From positions 58,844 through 122,843 of the forward strand of contig NZ_JAHFVG010000016.1 of assembly GCF_023264675.1 (NCBI RefSeq): a stretch of 64,000 bases of DNA, read 5' to 3'. The translations under genes and the position numbers were made by a program. Shown here piece after piece: positions 33,507 through 42,458 of the stretch (positions are counted from its first letter, which is position 1; each line of letters begins with the position of its first letter). The DNA is from Rhodococcus sp. (in: high G+C Gram-positive bacteria) (GTDB lineage: Bacteria; Actinomycetota; Actinomycetes; Mycobacteriales; Mycobacteriaceae). The notes beneath the pieces were generated by a model. It was not told the origin of the DNA. It saw only the letters and a list, made by a program, of their open reading frames with translations, and made no database searches.

Positions 33507-34055
33507 TCAGGGACGAACCTGATCGAGTGTGAGGGTGAAATCGTTCAGATTGACGGTTTCGTTCTGAGCGATGAGATCTGCCGTCGCCTGATCGAACGTG
33601 ATGGTGACCTCGACCGAAATCGTCTGTGGCGACGTCGTGAGCGGCAGCGGAACTGCAGAGGCGTTGGGCAGCAGTGTTCCGCCGTTCACCGAAACCTGCG
33701 TGTTCAGAGCGTTTGCGAGCGCGGCATCACCGGCGACGTTGGTGAAATCCGCAGTGATGCTGGCGCGCAGGTTCGGTCCCGCCCAGTTGACCACGTAGTC
33801 GGTCGAGTACTCCAGGACGTCACCCGGCACGATCAGGAAGCCCGATGGATCGGGTCCGAGATTCGCATTGGGAGTGACCGATGTTTCCGTCCAGTTCGCC
33901 GTACCCGCGACCGGATCGAAGTTCAATTCGCCCGAGTTGATGTCGCCGCCGCTGACGGTCTCTTCGTCACTCCACAGAGCGTAGGATCCCAAACCGCCGA
34001 GCAGCAATACAGCTGCCGCCCCCGCGGCTATGGCGCCTTTGGTTGCCTTGTTCAT
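33507..34055 (-). CDS. Alternate (SipW-type) signal peptide exported protein, first gene of operon
   Basis: A 182-residue predicted secreted protein. ATG 34055 follows AAAGAG by 7 bases. It opens MNKATKGAIAAGAAAVLLLG, then SYALWSDEETVSGGDINSGELNF, a textbook SipW-cognate signal with the WSD and SGG-x-I-NSG elements. From memory, NCBI's Rhodococcus-defined family of alternate signal-mediated exported proteins has this form. The mature part is beta rich (PGDVLEYSTDYVVNW). As the first gene behind a 400-bp AT-richer leader region it may be the major structural product. Confidence 0.88.
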   Translation of the reverse strand: MNKATKGAIAAGAAAVLLLGGLGSYALWSDEETVSGGDINSGELNFDPVAGTANWTETSVTPNANLGPDPSGFLIVPGDVLEYSTDYVVNWAGPNLRASITADFTNVAGDAALANALNTQVSVNGGTLLPNASAVPLPLTTSPQTISVEVTITFDQATADLIAQNETVNLNDFTLTLDQVRP

Positions 34056-34460
34056 AGAGGTCTCTTTCTTCGGTGGGCCCGCGTTCGTACAGGCCGTTGA
34101 GGGGACCCGAATTCGGGCCGTGTGGGGCCGTCGATGGCCTGCGCAACTGGGTGCGACGTCCATTGTTTCGCAAGTACCGTCCGGTCTGTTACCCGAGAAA
34201 ACGGAAAAGTCCTCAAGTATTTTTAACGGCCGTTTACTATCCCTGAAGACTCTCACCCTTTACACGCCGAGTTCGCGTGTAAAGCAGAGATTCAGTTGAA
34301 CGGGCTGCAAAATCAGCGCCGAGTTCCATGTGAAACGAATCGAAAAGAACTGTCGGACATAGAATTCGATCAAAGACGAACTTGAAGTATTTTTCGGCCC
34401 TCGGCGGCATCGATACTTCTTCGTGACCGTTTACGAGCTCTGAAACGGTGGAGAAAACGG
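34056..34460. other. Non-coding leader region of the SipW/TasA-like operon
   Basis: About 405 bp without a convincing gene, more AT-rich than its surroundings. It contains a 10-bp perfect inverted repeat CTTTACACGC-N7-GCGTGTAAAG at 34258-34284, a nearby AACGGCCGTT palindrome within 34220-34235, and two copies of AAGTATTTTT near 34217 and 34384. These are candidates for operator or untranslated-leader structures controlling the operon. I could not match any known riboswitch consensus. Confidence 0.6.
34258..34284. promoter_or_regulatory. Inverted repeat upstream of the SipW/TasA-like operon
   Basis: Arms CTTTACACGC and GCGTGTAAAG are perfectly complementary around CGAGTTC. It lies about 200 bp upstream of the operon's first ATG. 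The arms are TTTACAC-like, which suits a dimeric activator or repressor. Identity of the protein is unknown. Confidence 0.5.
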
Positions 34461-34497
34461 AAAGGCCCCGGGAACCGTGAAGGTTCCCGGGGCCTTT
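34461..34497. terminator. Strong hairpin downstream of purA
   Basis: Perfect 16-bp stem: AAAGGCCCCGGGAACC (34461-34476) with GGTTCCCGGGGCCTTT (34482-34497), loop GTGAA. It lies 12 bp after the purA stop on the minus strand and is followed by a T-rich stretch in that direction. Confidence 0.9.
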
Positions 34498-34509
34498 TCG
34501 AATCTCGAA

Positions 34510-35961
<1,452 letters not shown>

Positions 35962-35974
35962 CTATGGGAGCACA

Positions 35975-36640
35975 GTGACACCGTTCGTCCTGCAGTGCGG
36001 AAACCCGCTGATCCCGATCTCGTTGACGGACGTGCCGCTGACACCGGCGTCGACGGTTCCGACCAACGACGAATGCGACACCTTGTTTTCCGACATCGGC
36101 AACAGCAACAATCCGCGGATCATCGTCCTCGGCGACGACTCGTCCCTCGCCGCGGTGCTGACTCGGCTCATGCGAACCGAGCGTCTGCACTTCGAGATTG
36201 CATTCGTTCCCGAAGCTGCGACCCCAGCGGGGCACATCTATCGACTCGGTACGGGTTCTCGCGCCGCGAAGATCGCGATGACGGGAACCGCGACCCCGGT
36301 GCCCCTCATTCGAGATGACGCAGGCAAGGCAGTCGTCGGAAGCGCCCTCGTGAACGGCTCCCCCGGCGCGGAATTGGAAGGCGAAGCGTACGTCGACGAC
36401 ACCAAACTGTTCTCCGGGGCGGTCTCGGGCGTCGAGGTGGTCCCGACCCCCGACTTACCGGGCTTGAAAGCGCGCGTGACGGGTCGACGACGATTGTTCA
36501 AGGCGCGGTGGGTAGCCGGGCGGGCGATGCAACTCGGCGCGATAGCAGCCACCCTGACCCGCGACGGTGTGCCGGGCGATCGCGAGGTCAAACGCTCGAC
36601 GTTCTATCGCCACGACCGCGAGTGGTTGTTGGTCCGGTGA
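35975..36640 (+). CDS. Conserved actinobacterial protein, Rv0358-like
   Basis: A 221-residue protein with no signal peptide. GTG 35975 follows GGGAG by 5 bases. Its place between purA and an M50 protease matches Rv0358 of M. tuberculosis. A central stretch (RIIVLGDDSSLAAVLTRLMRT, then EIAFVPEAATPAG and YRLGTGSRAA) resembles the GGDGT...PxGTxN layout of diacylglycerol-kinase-like folds, but the catalytic GGDGT is replaced by GDDSS, so activity is doubtful. It overlaps the protease gene by 4 bp (GTGA), implying a shared role. Confidence 0.85.
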   Translation: MTPFVLQCGNPLIPISLTDVPLTPASTVPTNDECDTLFSDIGNSNNPRIIVLGDDSSLAAVLTRLMRTERLHFEIAFVPEAATPAGHIYRLGTGSRAAKIAMTGTATPVPLIRDDAGKAVVGSALVNGSPGAELEGEAYVDDTKLFSGAVSGVEVVPTPDLPGLKARVTGRRRLFKARWVAGRAMQLGAIAATLTRDGVPGDREVKRSTFYRHDREWLLVR

Positions 36641-37407
36641 GCATCCCTCTTCGCCGAGCGCCCGTCCGACCGAGCCCTGTCTTTCTGGGGGTAGTCGCAC
36701 TCGCAGCGGCAGGCGGCGTCATCGCCTGGACCAATCCGCTCTCCTCGATTCCGGCTCGGCTCGGTGTTTTCGTTCTGGTGTTGGCCGGCTGGATCGCGAC
36801 GGTGTGTCTCCACGAATTCGGCCATGCGTTCACCGCCTATCGAGCAGGCGACCGAGAAGTGGAACTGCGCGGTTACCTGACGCTGAATCCGCTCAAATAC
36901 TCGAACCCTCTTCTCTCGGTGATACTTCCGATAATTTTCATCGCGATCGGCGGTATCGGCCTTCCCGGCGGTGCCGTGTATTTGCGCACGGGCATGTTCG
37001 AGCCGAAAGTGCAGCGCCGCATCTCGCTCGCAGGTCCGGCAGCAAATGCACTCGTCGCGGTGATCTTGCTGATCGTCATCCGACTTCTCGGCACGGACGG
37101 CAGCCACTCCGCATTCTGGTACGGCCTGAGCTTCCTGGCATTTCTGCAGGTCATGGCCACCATCCTGAATTTACTCCCCGTACCGGGCCTCGACGGTTAC
37201 GCCGCGATCGAGCCGTACCTGTCCTACGACACCCGCCGCGCCCTTGCGAATTTCAAGGGCTACGGCATTCTGATTCTCGTCGCATTCCTGTTCGTGCCGC
37301 AGGTGAACAGCGCCTTCTTCGGCGCGATCTACTGGATCTTCGGCCTGTCCGGGGTGCCCGAGATTTTCGCCCAGTACGGCAACTACCTCATGAGGTTCTG
37401 GGCCTGA
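36637..37407 (+). CDS. Site-2 protease family (M50) membrane metalloprotease, Rv0359-like
   Basis: A 256-residue intramembrane protease. Zinc motif HEFGH (in VCLHEFGHAFTAYRAGDRE, near residue 53) and the third-ligand motif NLLPVPGLDGYAAIEPYL (near residue 180) are both present, within five or six helices. GTG 36637 overlaps the preceding stop; the upstream open frame belongs to that gene. It lacks a PDZ domain, so it is of the short FtsH-independent SpoIVFB-like type. Target unknown. Confidence 0.92.
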   Translation: MSIPLRRAPVRPSPVFLGVVALAAAGGVIAWTNPLSSIPARLGVFVLVLAGWIATVCLHEFGHAFTAYRAGDREVELRGYLTLNPLKYSNPLLSVILPIIFIAIGGIGLPGGAVYLRTGMFEPKVQRRISLAGPAANALVAVILLIVIRLLGTDGSHSAFWYGLSFLAFLQVMATILNLLPVPGLDGYAAIEPYLSYDTRRALANFKGYGILILVAFLFVPQVNSAFFGAIYWIFGLSGVPEIFAQYGNYLMRFWA

Positions 37408-37849
37408 CCACCAGTTCCTCGGCCGCCACCGGCGACCCGTCCTCTCCGCGGATTTCGACGCGGGCAGGTCGGCCGTCAGTGGTGACCTCGAGCGGGCCGC
37501 CGCCGCGCTGTAGATGCTTGTCGCCCCACTGCATGAGTCCGAGGACCACGGGGAGCAGATCGTTTCCCATCTCCGTCAAGAGATATTCGTACCTGGTGCG
37601 CTGGCCCGCCTCGCGATACGGCGATTTCTCGAACAGTCCAGCCGCGGTCAAATCCTTCAATCTCGCTGCGGCCACTGCCTCGGTGATACCCACCCGACGA
37701 GCGAAATCGTCGAATCTGGTCGTGCCGTAGAACGCCTCACGAAGGATCAGCACGGCCGACCTCGTCCCGATGACGCCCATCGCCTTGTCGATCGAGCACT
37801 CCGTCGCGGTCCAGGCAGTTCTGTCGGCCAAGCCGCCCTTCAATGTCAT
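37388..37849 (-). CDS. HxlR-family transcriptional regulator
   Basis: A 153-residue winged-helix protein. CSIDKAMGVIGTRSAVLILREAFYGTTRFDDFARRVGITEAVAAARLKDL is the HxlR core (Cys, then the DNA helix), and EYLLTEMGNDLLPVVLGLMQWGDKH follows. ATG 37849 is preferred; upstream ATGs lack homology. It is divergent from a small FMN/F420-binding-type protein, its probable target. It overlaps the M50 gene by 20 bp at the convergent ends. Confidence 0.9.
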   Translation of the reverse strand: MTLKGGLADRTAWTATECSIDKAMGVIGTRSAVLILREAFYGTTRFDDFARRVGITEAVAAARLKDLTAAGLFEKSPYREAGQRTRYEYLLTEMGNDLLPVVLGLMQWGDKHLQRGGGPLEVTTDGRPARVEIRGEDGSPVAAEELVVRPRTS

Positions 37850-37940
37850 TGCAGCCACGCGTTCGAGCTTACGCTGGCTTCGCATTGCAGTAGCCAGGAG
37901 AAGTAGGCGCTGTGTCGGAGGGACTTTGCATAATCGGTAC

Positions 37941-38408
37941 ATGGCTACCTGGCGAGAGTTCGAGAGTGCTGCCCCCGACATGGCGACGGGTGTCGCCGCA
38001 CGATTCTCGGCGCACAAGCATCACGTACTCGCGACCATCAGAAAGGATGGTTCACCACGCGTCAGCGGCACCGAAGTGGAGTTTCACGAGAACGGAATCC
38101 TACGGCTGGGATCGATGCTCGATGCCATGAAAGCGCTTGACCTGCAACGTGATCCACGTTTCGCAATCCACAGCAACCCGGGCCACCACTCGATGGACGG
38201 CGGCGACGCGAAGATCTCGGGCCGTGCCGTCGAGCTGACCGACGCCGATGAACTTCAGAAGATCTTCGCCGCCGCTCCACCCGAGCTGTCGCCGTACAAC
38301 GTGTTCGATCTCGACATCGACGAGGTCGTCCTGACCTCGATCGTCGGTGACCACATGCACATCGACCTGTGGCGGCCTGGGCGCGACATTCAGAACTTCA
38401 CCAGGTGA
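37941..38408 (+). CDS. Pyridoxamine 5'-phosphate oxidase family protein (FMN/F420 split barrel)
   Basis: A 155-residue split-barrel protein. FSAHKHHVLATIRKDGSPRVSGTEVEF is the typical first hairpin, followed by a strand with LRLGSMLDAMKALDLQRDPRFAIHS. ATG 37941 has no ribosome site; CATAAT at 37929-37934 ends 6 bp upstream, so transcription should begin at or next to the ATG, a leaderless message as is common in actinobacteria. Probably an F420- or FMN-dependent reductase of unknown substrate. The divergent HxlR gene probably regulates it. Confidence 0.88.
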   Translation: MATWREFESAAPDMATGVAARFSAHKHHVLATIRKDGSPRVSGTEVEFHENGILRLGSMLDAMKALDLQRDPRFAIHSNPGHHSMDGGDAKISGRAVELTDADELQKIFAAAPPELSPYNVFDLDIDEVVLTSIVGDHMHIDLWRPGRDIQNFTR

Positions 38409-39318
38409 GCTCGTCCTTGCACGTCGCCCCCTGAGCGCTCGGCTCCACCTGAACCGTGGCGTGATCGAGCCCGTACGTTCCCAGTACCGCCTTGGCGCGC
38501 TCGAGCAACACCGAGCTCGAGCCGTCGCATTCGAGGTGGACCGTGGCAACGTCCATCCCGGTGGTCAGCGTCCACACGTGAAGATCGTGCACCCCGACCA
38601 CTCCCGGCAATGCCGCGAGATCTGCCTCGACGGCCTCGACGTCCACGTGGCCCGGGCTCGCCTGAGTCAGGATGCGTAGCGCCGAACCGGCGAGCTTGAG
38701 CGCCCGCGGGATGACCCACAGCGAGATCAGAACGCCGATGACGATGTCCGCCCACGTCCAGTTGAACACCAACAACAGAAACCCTGCGACCAGAACGCCC
38801 ACACTGCCGACCGCGTCGGCGAGCACTTCCATGTACGCACCGCGCACCGCGATGCTGTCCTTCGCATCACCGCGAATGAGCAACATGACCACGAGATTCG
38901 CGATCAGCCCGGCGGCAGCGGTCAGAATCAGCGCAAGACCGGGGATCTCCGGTGCATCGCCGATTCGGTCGATGGCCTCGTACATGATGAACGCAGCGAC
39001 GCCGAGAAGCAGTACGGCATTGGCAATGGCGGTGAGCACCTCGGCGCGATGCCATCCGAATGTTCGAGCGGCGACGGCACTGCCTTTCTTGGCCAGCAAC
39101 AGCGCCACGAGGCCCATCGACATGCCGAGAACGTCGGTGAGCATGTGCCCGGCGTCGGCGAGCAAACCGAGCGAGTTGATCAGCAGCGCAACCGTGGCTT
39201 CGAGAATCAGGAACACCACGAGAATGCCGAGAGCGATCACCATGTTCCTGATCCGCTTGCTCGACGGTGCCGCCGGTTCGCCGGTCATCCGGTGACTGTG
39301 GCCGTGCCCCGCGCCCAT
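38398..39318 (-). CDS. Cation diffusion facilitator, zinc-type exporter
   Basis: A 306-residue six-helix CDF protein. A His-rich start (GHGHSH), the TM2 metal motif LLADAGHMLTDVLGM (HxxxD), and the C-terminal metallochaperone-like domain (LPGVVGVHDLHVWTLTTGM) are present. In TM5 the usual HxxxD reads EVLADAVGSVG, so Glu replaces His, which might change metal choice. The start is ATG 39318 after GGGGAA. A perfect CATATGCG-N6-CGCATATG palindrome lies 35 bp upstream, suggesting metal-responsive control by an ArsR/SmtB-type factor encoded elsewhere. Confidence 0.92.
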   Translation of the reverse strand: MGAGHGHSHRMTGEPAAPSSKRIRNMVIALGILVVFLILEATVALLINSLGLLADAGHMLTDVLGMSMGLVALLLAKKGSAVAARTFGWHRAEVLTAIANAVLLLGVAAFIMYEAIDRIGDAPEIPGLALILTAAAGLIANLVVMLLIRGDAKDSIAVRGAYMEVLADAVGSVGVLVAGFLLLVFNWTWADIVIGVLISLWVIPRALKLAGSALRILTQASPGHVDVEAVEADLAALPGVVGVHDLHVWTLTTGMDVATVHLECDGSSSVLLERAKAVLGTYGLDHATVQVEPSAQGATCKDELTW

Positions 39319-39352
39319 GATTCCCCTTTGCTCGGTCGATTCAGGGACTCAC

Positions 39353-39374
39353 CATATGCGTACATGCGCATATG
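39353..39374. promoter_or_regulatory. Perfect CATATGCG-N6-CGCATATG palindrome upstream of the CDF gene
   Basis: Eight-base arms are perfectly inverted around TACATG. The ATATG...CATAT form is typical of SmtB/ArsR zinc operators. No regulator gene is adjacent, so it would be acted on in trans. Confidence 0.7.
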
Positions 39375-39414
39375 TGCAACGACTTGCGTCGGCGCCACCC
39401 GAAGGGCTCGAACC

Positions 39415-40587
39415 TCAGAGCGGGTCGGGCGTCACGTCGGGCTTCTCGACGGTGGGCGGGAGGGTCGCGAGCGCTGAGATTCGCTTCAGACCCGCCACCT
39501 GCAACAGGTCGACGATGATCGACCTCAGCTGAGCGAGCACCACCGTCGCCGACAATCCTGAATCGACGATCAGCTCGGGCTTCGCGCCCGCGGCCACCGT
39601 GCGGAGAACGCGCGCAGCCTCGGCCGCGTCAGGCTGTTGCCCCGGATCGGCAAGCACCATGCGCCGCAGCACATCGAGCGCCTGCGCCAACTTCTCGACT
39701 TCGTCGACGAGTCTCGGATCCAGAATCTCGTCGTCGCGCACGAGTGTCAGCGATCGCCGGGCCAACACTCTGATATTTCGGATTGCGTTGTCGATCGGAT
39801 CGGCTGTCTTCGCGAGTCCGGCAAGTCGATTGCGGTGTCCCCAATACAGCGGGGATATCCGCGCGATTTCACGACCACCCTTGAGATCCGTGCGCAGCGT
39901 GTCGATGTCGGACTGAGTCGCGCGGGCTCGGCGAAGCGCCTCCTCGATCGGCTTGGGATCGTTCGCGACAAGACCGTCGGCAACCTTCTGCAGCACGTCG
40001 GACGCCGTCCCGAGAACCTTCGCCGCGTCCTTCCGAGCTCGCCACACCGGATGCGTCGGGATCAGCGCAACGATCGCGATTCCGACGAGACCACCGGTCA
40101 ACGCGTCGACCATGCGGTCGATTCCTCCCGAATTGCCGGGCGGAATCAGCGTCGCCACCAACACGGCCGAAGAACCCGCCTGCATCGCGATGATCGGCCC
40201 GCCGTCGAGGAACACGGCAGTGGACATCGCCAGGGCGACCACCAGGGCGATCTGCCACGGACCGCTACCGATAGCCGAGATGATCAGATCGCCGACGCCG
40301 ATGCCGACCGTCACGCCGACCACGAGTTCCGCCGACCGCCGCATACGCGCGCCCAGCGACACCCCGAGCGAGACGACGGCCGCGATCGGGGCGAAGAACG
40401 GACGACTGTGCCCGACGATGTCGGTGGCGACGAACCACGCGACGCCTGCAGCGAGCGCGCACTGCACGATCGGCAGCAACGACAGCTGCAGCCGAGCGCG
40501 ACCTGCTCTGATTCGCGCCCTACCCCGACGAGCCGTGGGGCGAAGTCGGTCAGCCGAGACCGAGGGCTTCCGCCGCTTTCGGGTCAC
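39415..40587 (-). CDS. FUSC-family (aromatic acid exporter-like) membrane protein
   Basis: A protein of about 390 residues. The N-terminus is Arg rich, then comes a block of six helices (LLPIVQCALAAGVAWFVATDIVG through IDRMVDALTGGLVGIAIVALIP), followed by a long soluble helical C-domain (residues about 215-390, starting VWRARKDAAKVLG). This is the FUSC/YccS arrangement of half size. GTG 40587 is the most likely start and overlaps the DUF3151 gene by 38 bp; an open frame further upstream lies wholly over that gene. Substrate unknown. Confidence 0.82.
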   Translation of the reverse strand: MTRKRRKPSVSADRLRPTARRGRARIRAGRARLQLSLLPIVQCALAAGVAWFVATDIVGHSRPFFAPIAAVVSLGVSLGARMRRSAELVVGVTVGIGVGDLIISAIGSGPWQIALVVALAMSTAVFLDGGPIIAMQAGSSAVLVATLIPPGNSGGIDRMVDALTGGLVGIAIVALIPTHPVWRARKDAAKVLGTASDVLQKVADGLVANDPKPIEEALRRARATQSDIDTLRTDLKGGREIARISPLYWGHRNRLAGLAKTADPIDNAIRNIRVLARRSLTLVRDDEILDPRLVDEVEKLAQALDVLRRMVLADPGQQPDAAEAARVLRTVAAGAKPELIVDSGLSATVVLAQLRSIIVDLLQVAGLKRISALATLPPTVEKPDVTPDPL

Positions 40588-40966
40588 TGTCTTCGAGGAG
40601 ATCGAGGCAGCGGGCGTACTCGTCGTTCTCCCCGATATCGCGCGCAGCCTTCGCGAGAACGGCGACGCAGCGGAGGAATCCTCGGTTGGGCTCATGGCTG
40701 TACGGGACCGGCCCGAATCCCTTCCATCCGTTGCGACGCAGCTGATCGAGCCCGCGGTGGTAACCGGTCCGTGCATACGCATACGCCGTGATGGTCTGGC
40801 CGGCGTCGAACGCAGCCTCCGCCAGATACGCCCACGCAATGGACGCGGTCGGATTCGCCGCCGCGACCTTCGCAGGATCCTCGTGGTTCAGCAGGGCGGA
40901 CTCAGCCTCGTCGTCACCGGGCAGCAATGTCGGCTGCGGTCCGAGAAGGTCACCGAATGAAGTCAT
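40550..40966 (-). CDS. DUF3151 family protein, Rv0360c-like
   Basis: A 138-residue soluble helical protein. The opening MTSFGDLLGPQPTLLPGD and the middle YARTGYHRGLDQLRRNGWKGFGPVPYSHEPNRGFLR are characteristic of the actinobacterial DUF3151 family. ATG 40966 is chosen; ATGs further upstream look non-coding. It lies beside the Rv0361-like gene as in mycobacteria. Function unknown. Confidence 0.93.
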   Translation of the reverse strand: MTSFGDLLGPQPTLLPGDDEAESALLNHEDPAKVAAANPTASIAWAYLAEAAFDAGQTITAYAYARTGYHRGLDQLRRNGWKGFGPVPYSHEPNRGFLRCVAVLAKAARDIGENDEYARCLDLLEDSDPKAAEALGLG

Positions 40967-41068
40967 GACCACCATTGTGCCCCGACACTCCATGCAGTTG
41001 CCTGCGGCCACCCCATAGCTCGATAAGCTCGACGCTTCGCAGAAGTCTCGGTGAGTTGGGAGCCAGCG

Positions 41069-42349
41069 GTGTCGGAGGACAAGAACGAATCGAAATCGGG
41101 AGAAGGCGACCCCGCTACCGAGGCGATTCCATCGCAGAAGCCTTCACCGGTGAAGCACCCGAAGCCGCCGAGCGTTCCCGGCGCGGCGCGCGCGAATCCG
41201 ACTGCCGCACCTCCCAGCAAGCCTGCAGCCCCGGCGACGCCGAGGAAGGCGCCGCGCCCGCCTGCCGAGCCGACCGGAGTTCCCGCCGAAGCCGGGCCTG
41301 CTGCCAAGCCGGATGCTGCCAAGCCGGACGTTGCGAAGCCGGATGCTGCCAAGCCGGACGTTGCCAAGCCGGACGTTGCGAAGCCGGACGTTGCCAAGCC
41401 GGACCTTGCTGAAACCGAAGCAGGGAAGAAGTCCGACCCCGCCGAGAAGCCGACCGACGCCGAGAAGCCGACGGAGGCGATATCGACGACGCCTGCTGCC
41501 GAGGTTGCCGAGTCGCCGACGGCGGTTGCCGTCGAAAATCAGGCGGACGGCGACGAGCCCCCACCCGGCGAAGCCGAGAGCACCGAGGCCGGGAGCGCTG
41601 AGGCGAATCCACCGACCCCCGACGCGCCGACGACGGCAATTCCGAAGGTCGCACCCACTCCTGATCGACCGGAAGCTGATCCGACGCCGGCCGAATCCGA
41701 CGCAGGGGCTGGATCCGACGCCGAGACCGTGGCGATCGAGGCCGTGCCCGCGGCGATTCGTCCACCAGCCAAGAAGCCGCACGCCGAACCCCGACGAATT
41801 CCGGCCCGAGGCGAGGACGCGTCGGTCGATGCGCGCACGGCCCTGCCGCAGCCGCGCAAAACTGCGCCGCAGGCGAGTCCTCAGCGCGTCGGACCACCAC
41901 CCGAGCAGCGCCGCCGCGGCGGACGTCGCTGGTTCGGAGCGCTGGCCGCCGCGCTCGTGCTGATCGTCGCCGCGGGCGTGGCCGGGTATCTGTACCTCTC
42001 GCGCGACACCGAGGACACCTCGCCGGAAGCCGAGATCAGGACGACGATCACCTCGTTCACGCAGGCACTCTCGTCGGGAGATCTGGCGACGCTGCGAACA
42101 TCGTCGTGTGGCGACCTCGCGGCGTACTACCGCGACATTCCCGACGCCGAATTCGCCGACGTGCATCGCGTGGCCGTCGAGCAAGGGAACATTCCGGTGG
42201 TCGACGGGGTCGACGCAGTGCAGATCACCGATGACACCGCAATCGCTCAGGTCATCGCCTATACCGCGGCCAACCCGAACGAGCGCTCTCCGCGGACCTT
42301 CGACCTGCGTCTCGACGGGGACGTCTGGAAGGTCTGCAGTCCCGCCTAG
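41069..42349 (+). CDS. Rv0361-like membrane protein with long Ala/Pro/Lys-rich cytoplasmic region
   Basis: A 426-residue protein. Residues 1-290 are disordered (Pro, Ala, Lys, Glu), including seven perfect AKPD(V/A/L) repeats near 80-113. One helix (WFGALAAALVLIVAAGVAGYLYL) lies near 295-317. The outer C-domain of about 105 residues has GDLATLRTSSCGDLAAYY and ends DGDVWKVCSPA. The same outer domain occurs in the 17353-17880 protein. GTG 41069 follows GGGAG by 8 bases; an earlier GTG at 41051 is less well placed. The cytoplasmic region is far longer than in Rv0361 (about 275 residues in total), so expansion by repeats is likely. Confidence 0.87.
   Translation: MSEDKNESKSGEGDPATEAIPSQKPSPVKHPKPPSVPGAARANPTAAPPSKPAAPATPRKAPRPPAEPTGVPAEAGPAAKPDAAKPDVAKPDAAKPDVAKPDVAKPDVAKPDLAETEAGKKSDPAEKPTDAEKPTEAISTTPAAEVAESPTAVAVENQADGDEPPPGEAESTEAGSAEANPPTPDAPTTAIPKVAPTPDRPEADPTPAESDAGAGSDAETVAIEAVPAAIRPPAKKPHAEPRRIPARGEDASVDARTALPQPRKTAPQASPQRVGPPPEQRRRGGRRWFGALAAALVLIVAAGVAGYLYLSRDTEDTSPEAEIRTTITSFTQALSSGDLATLRTSSCGDLAAYYRDIPDAEFADVHRVAVEQGNIPVVDGVDAVQITDDTAIAQVIAYTAANPNERSPRTFDLRLDGDVWKVCSPA
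41303..41407 (+). repeat. Seven 15-bp tandem repeats encoding AKPD(V/A/L)
   Basis: Seven consecutive copies of GC(C/G)AAGCCGGA(T/C)G(C/T)T-type units, each five codons, lie in the Rv0361-like gene. Near-identity at DNA level suggests recent slippage and length variation between strains. Confidence 0.9.
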
Positions 42350-42361
42350 CACCACCCACCC

Positions 42362-42444
42362 CGCAAACGCACGTGCGTTTGCGTGAATCACCACCTCGAA
42401 CGCACTCGGCCCCGCAAACGCACGTGCGTTTGCGGGGCCGAGTG
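42362..42444. terminator. Two palindromic hairpins between convergent genes
   Basis: The first is a perfect 22-bp palindrome at 42362-42383 (CGCAAACGCAC and its complement). The second is a perfect 42-bp palindrome at 42403-42444 with the same core extended by CACTCGGCCC. They separate the Rv0361-like gene from fba and should end transcription from both sides. Sharing of a 22-bp core marks a repeat family. Confidence 0.85.
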
Positions 42445-42458
42445 GGTGAAACGAAAGA

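Noticed and set aside
34056..34330. Possible c-di-GMP or other known riboswitch upstream of the SipW operon
   Set aside because: I compared the strand with the c-di-GMP-I core (GCAAAC...GACGCAAAGC) and could not match it; only generic inverted repeats remain.
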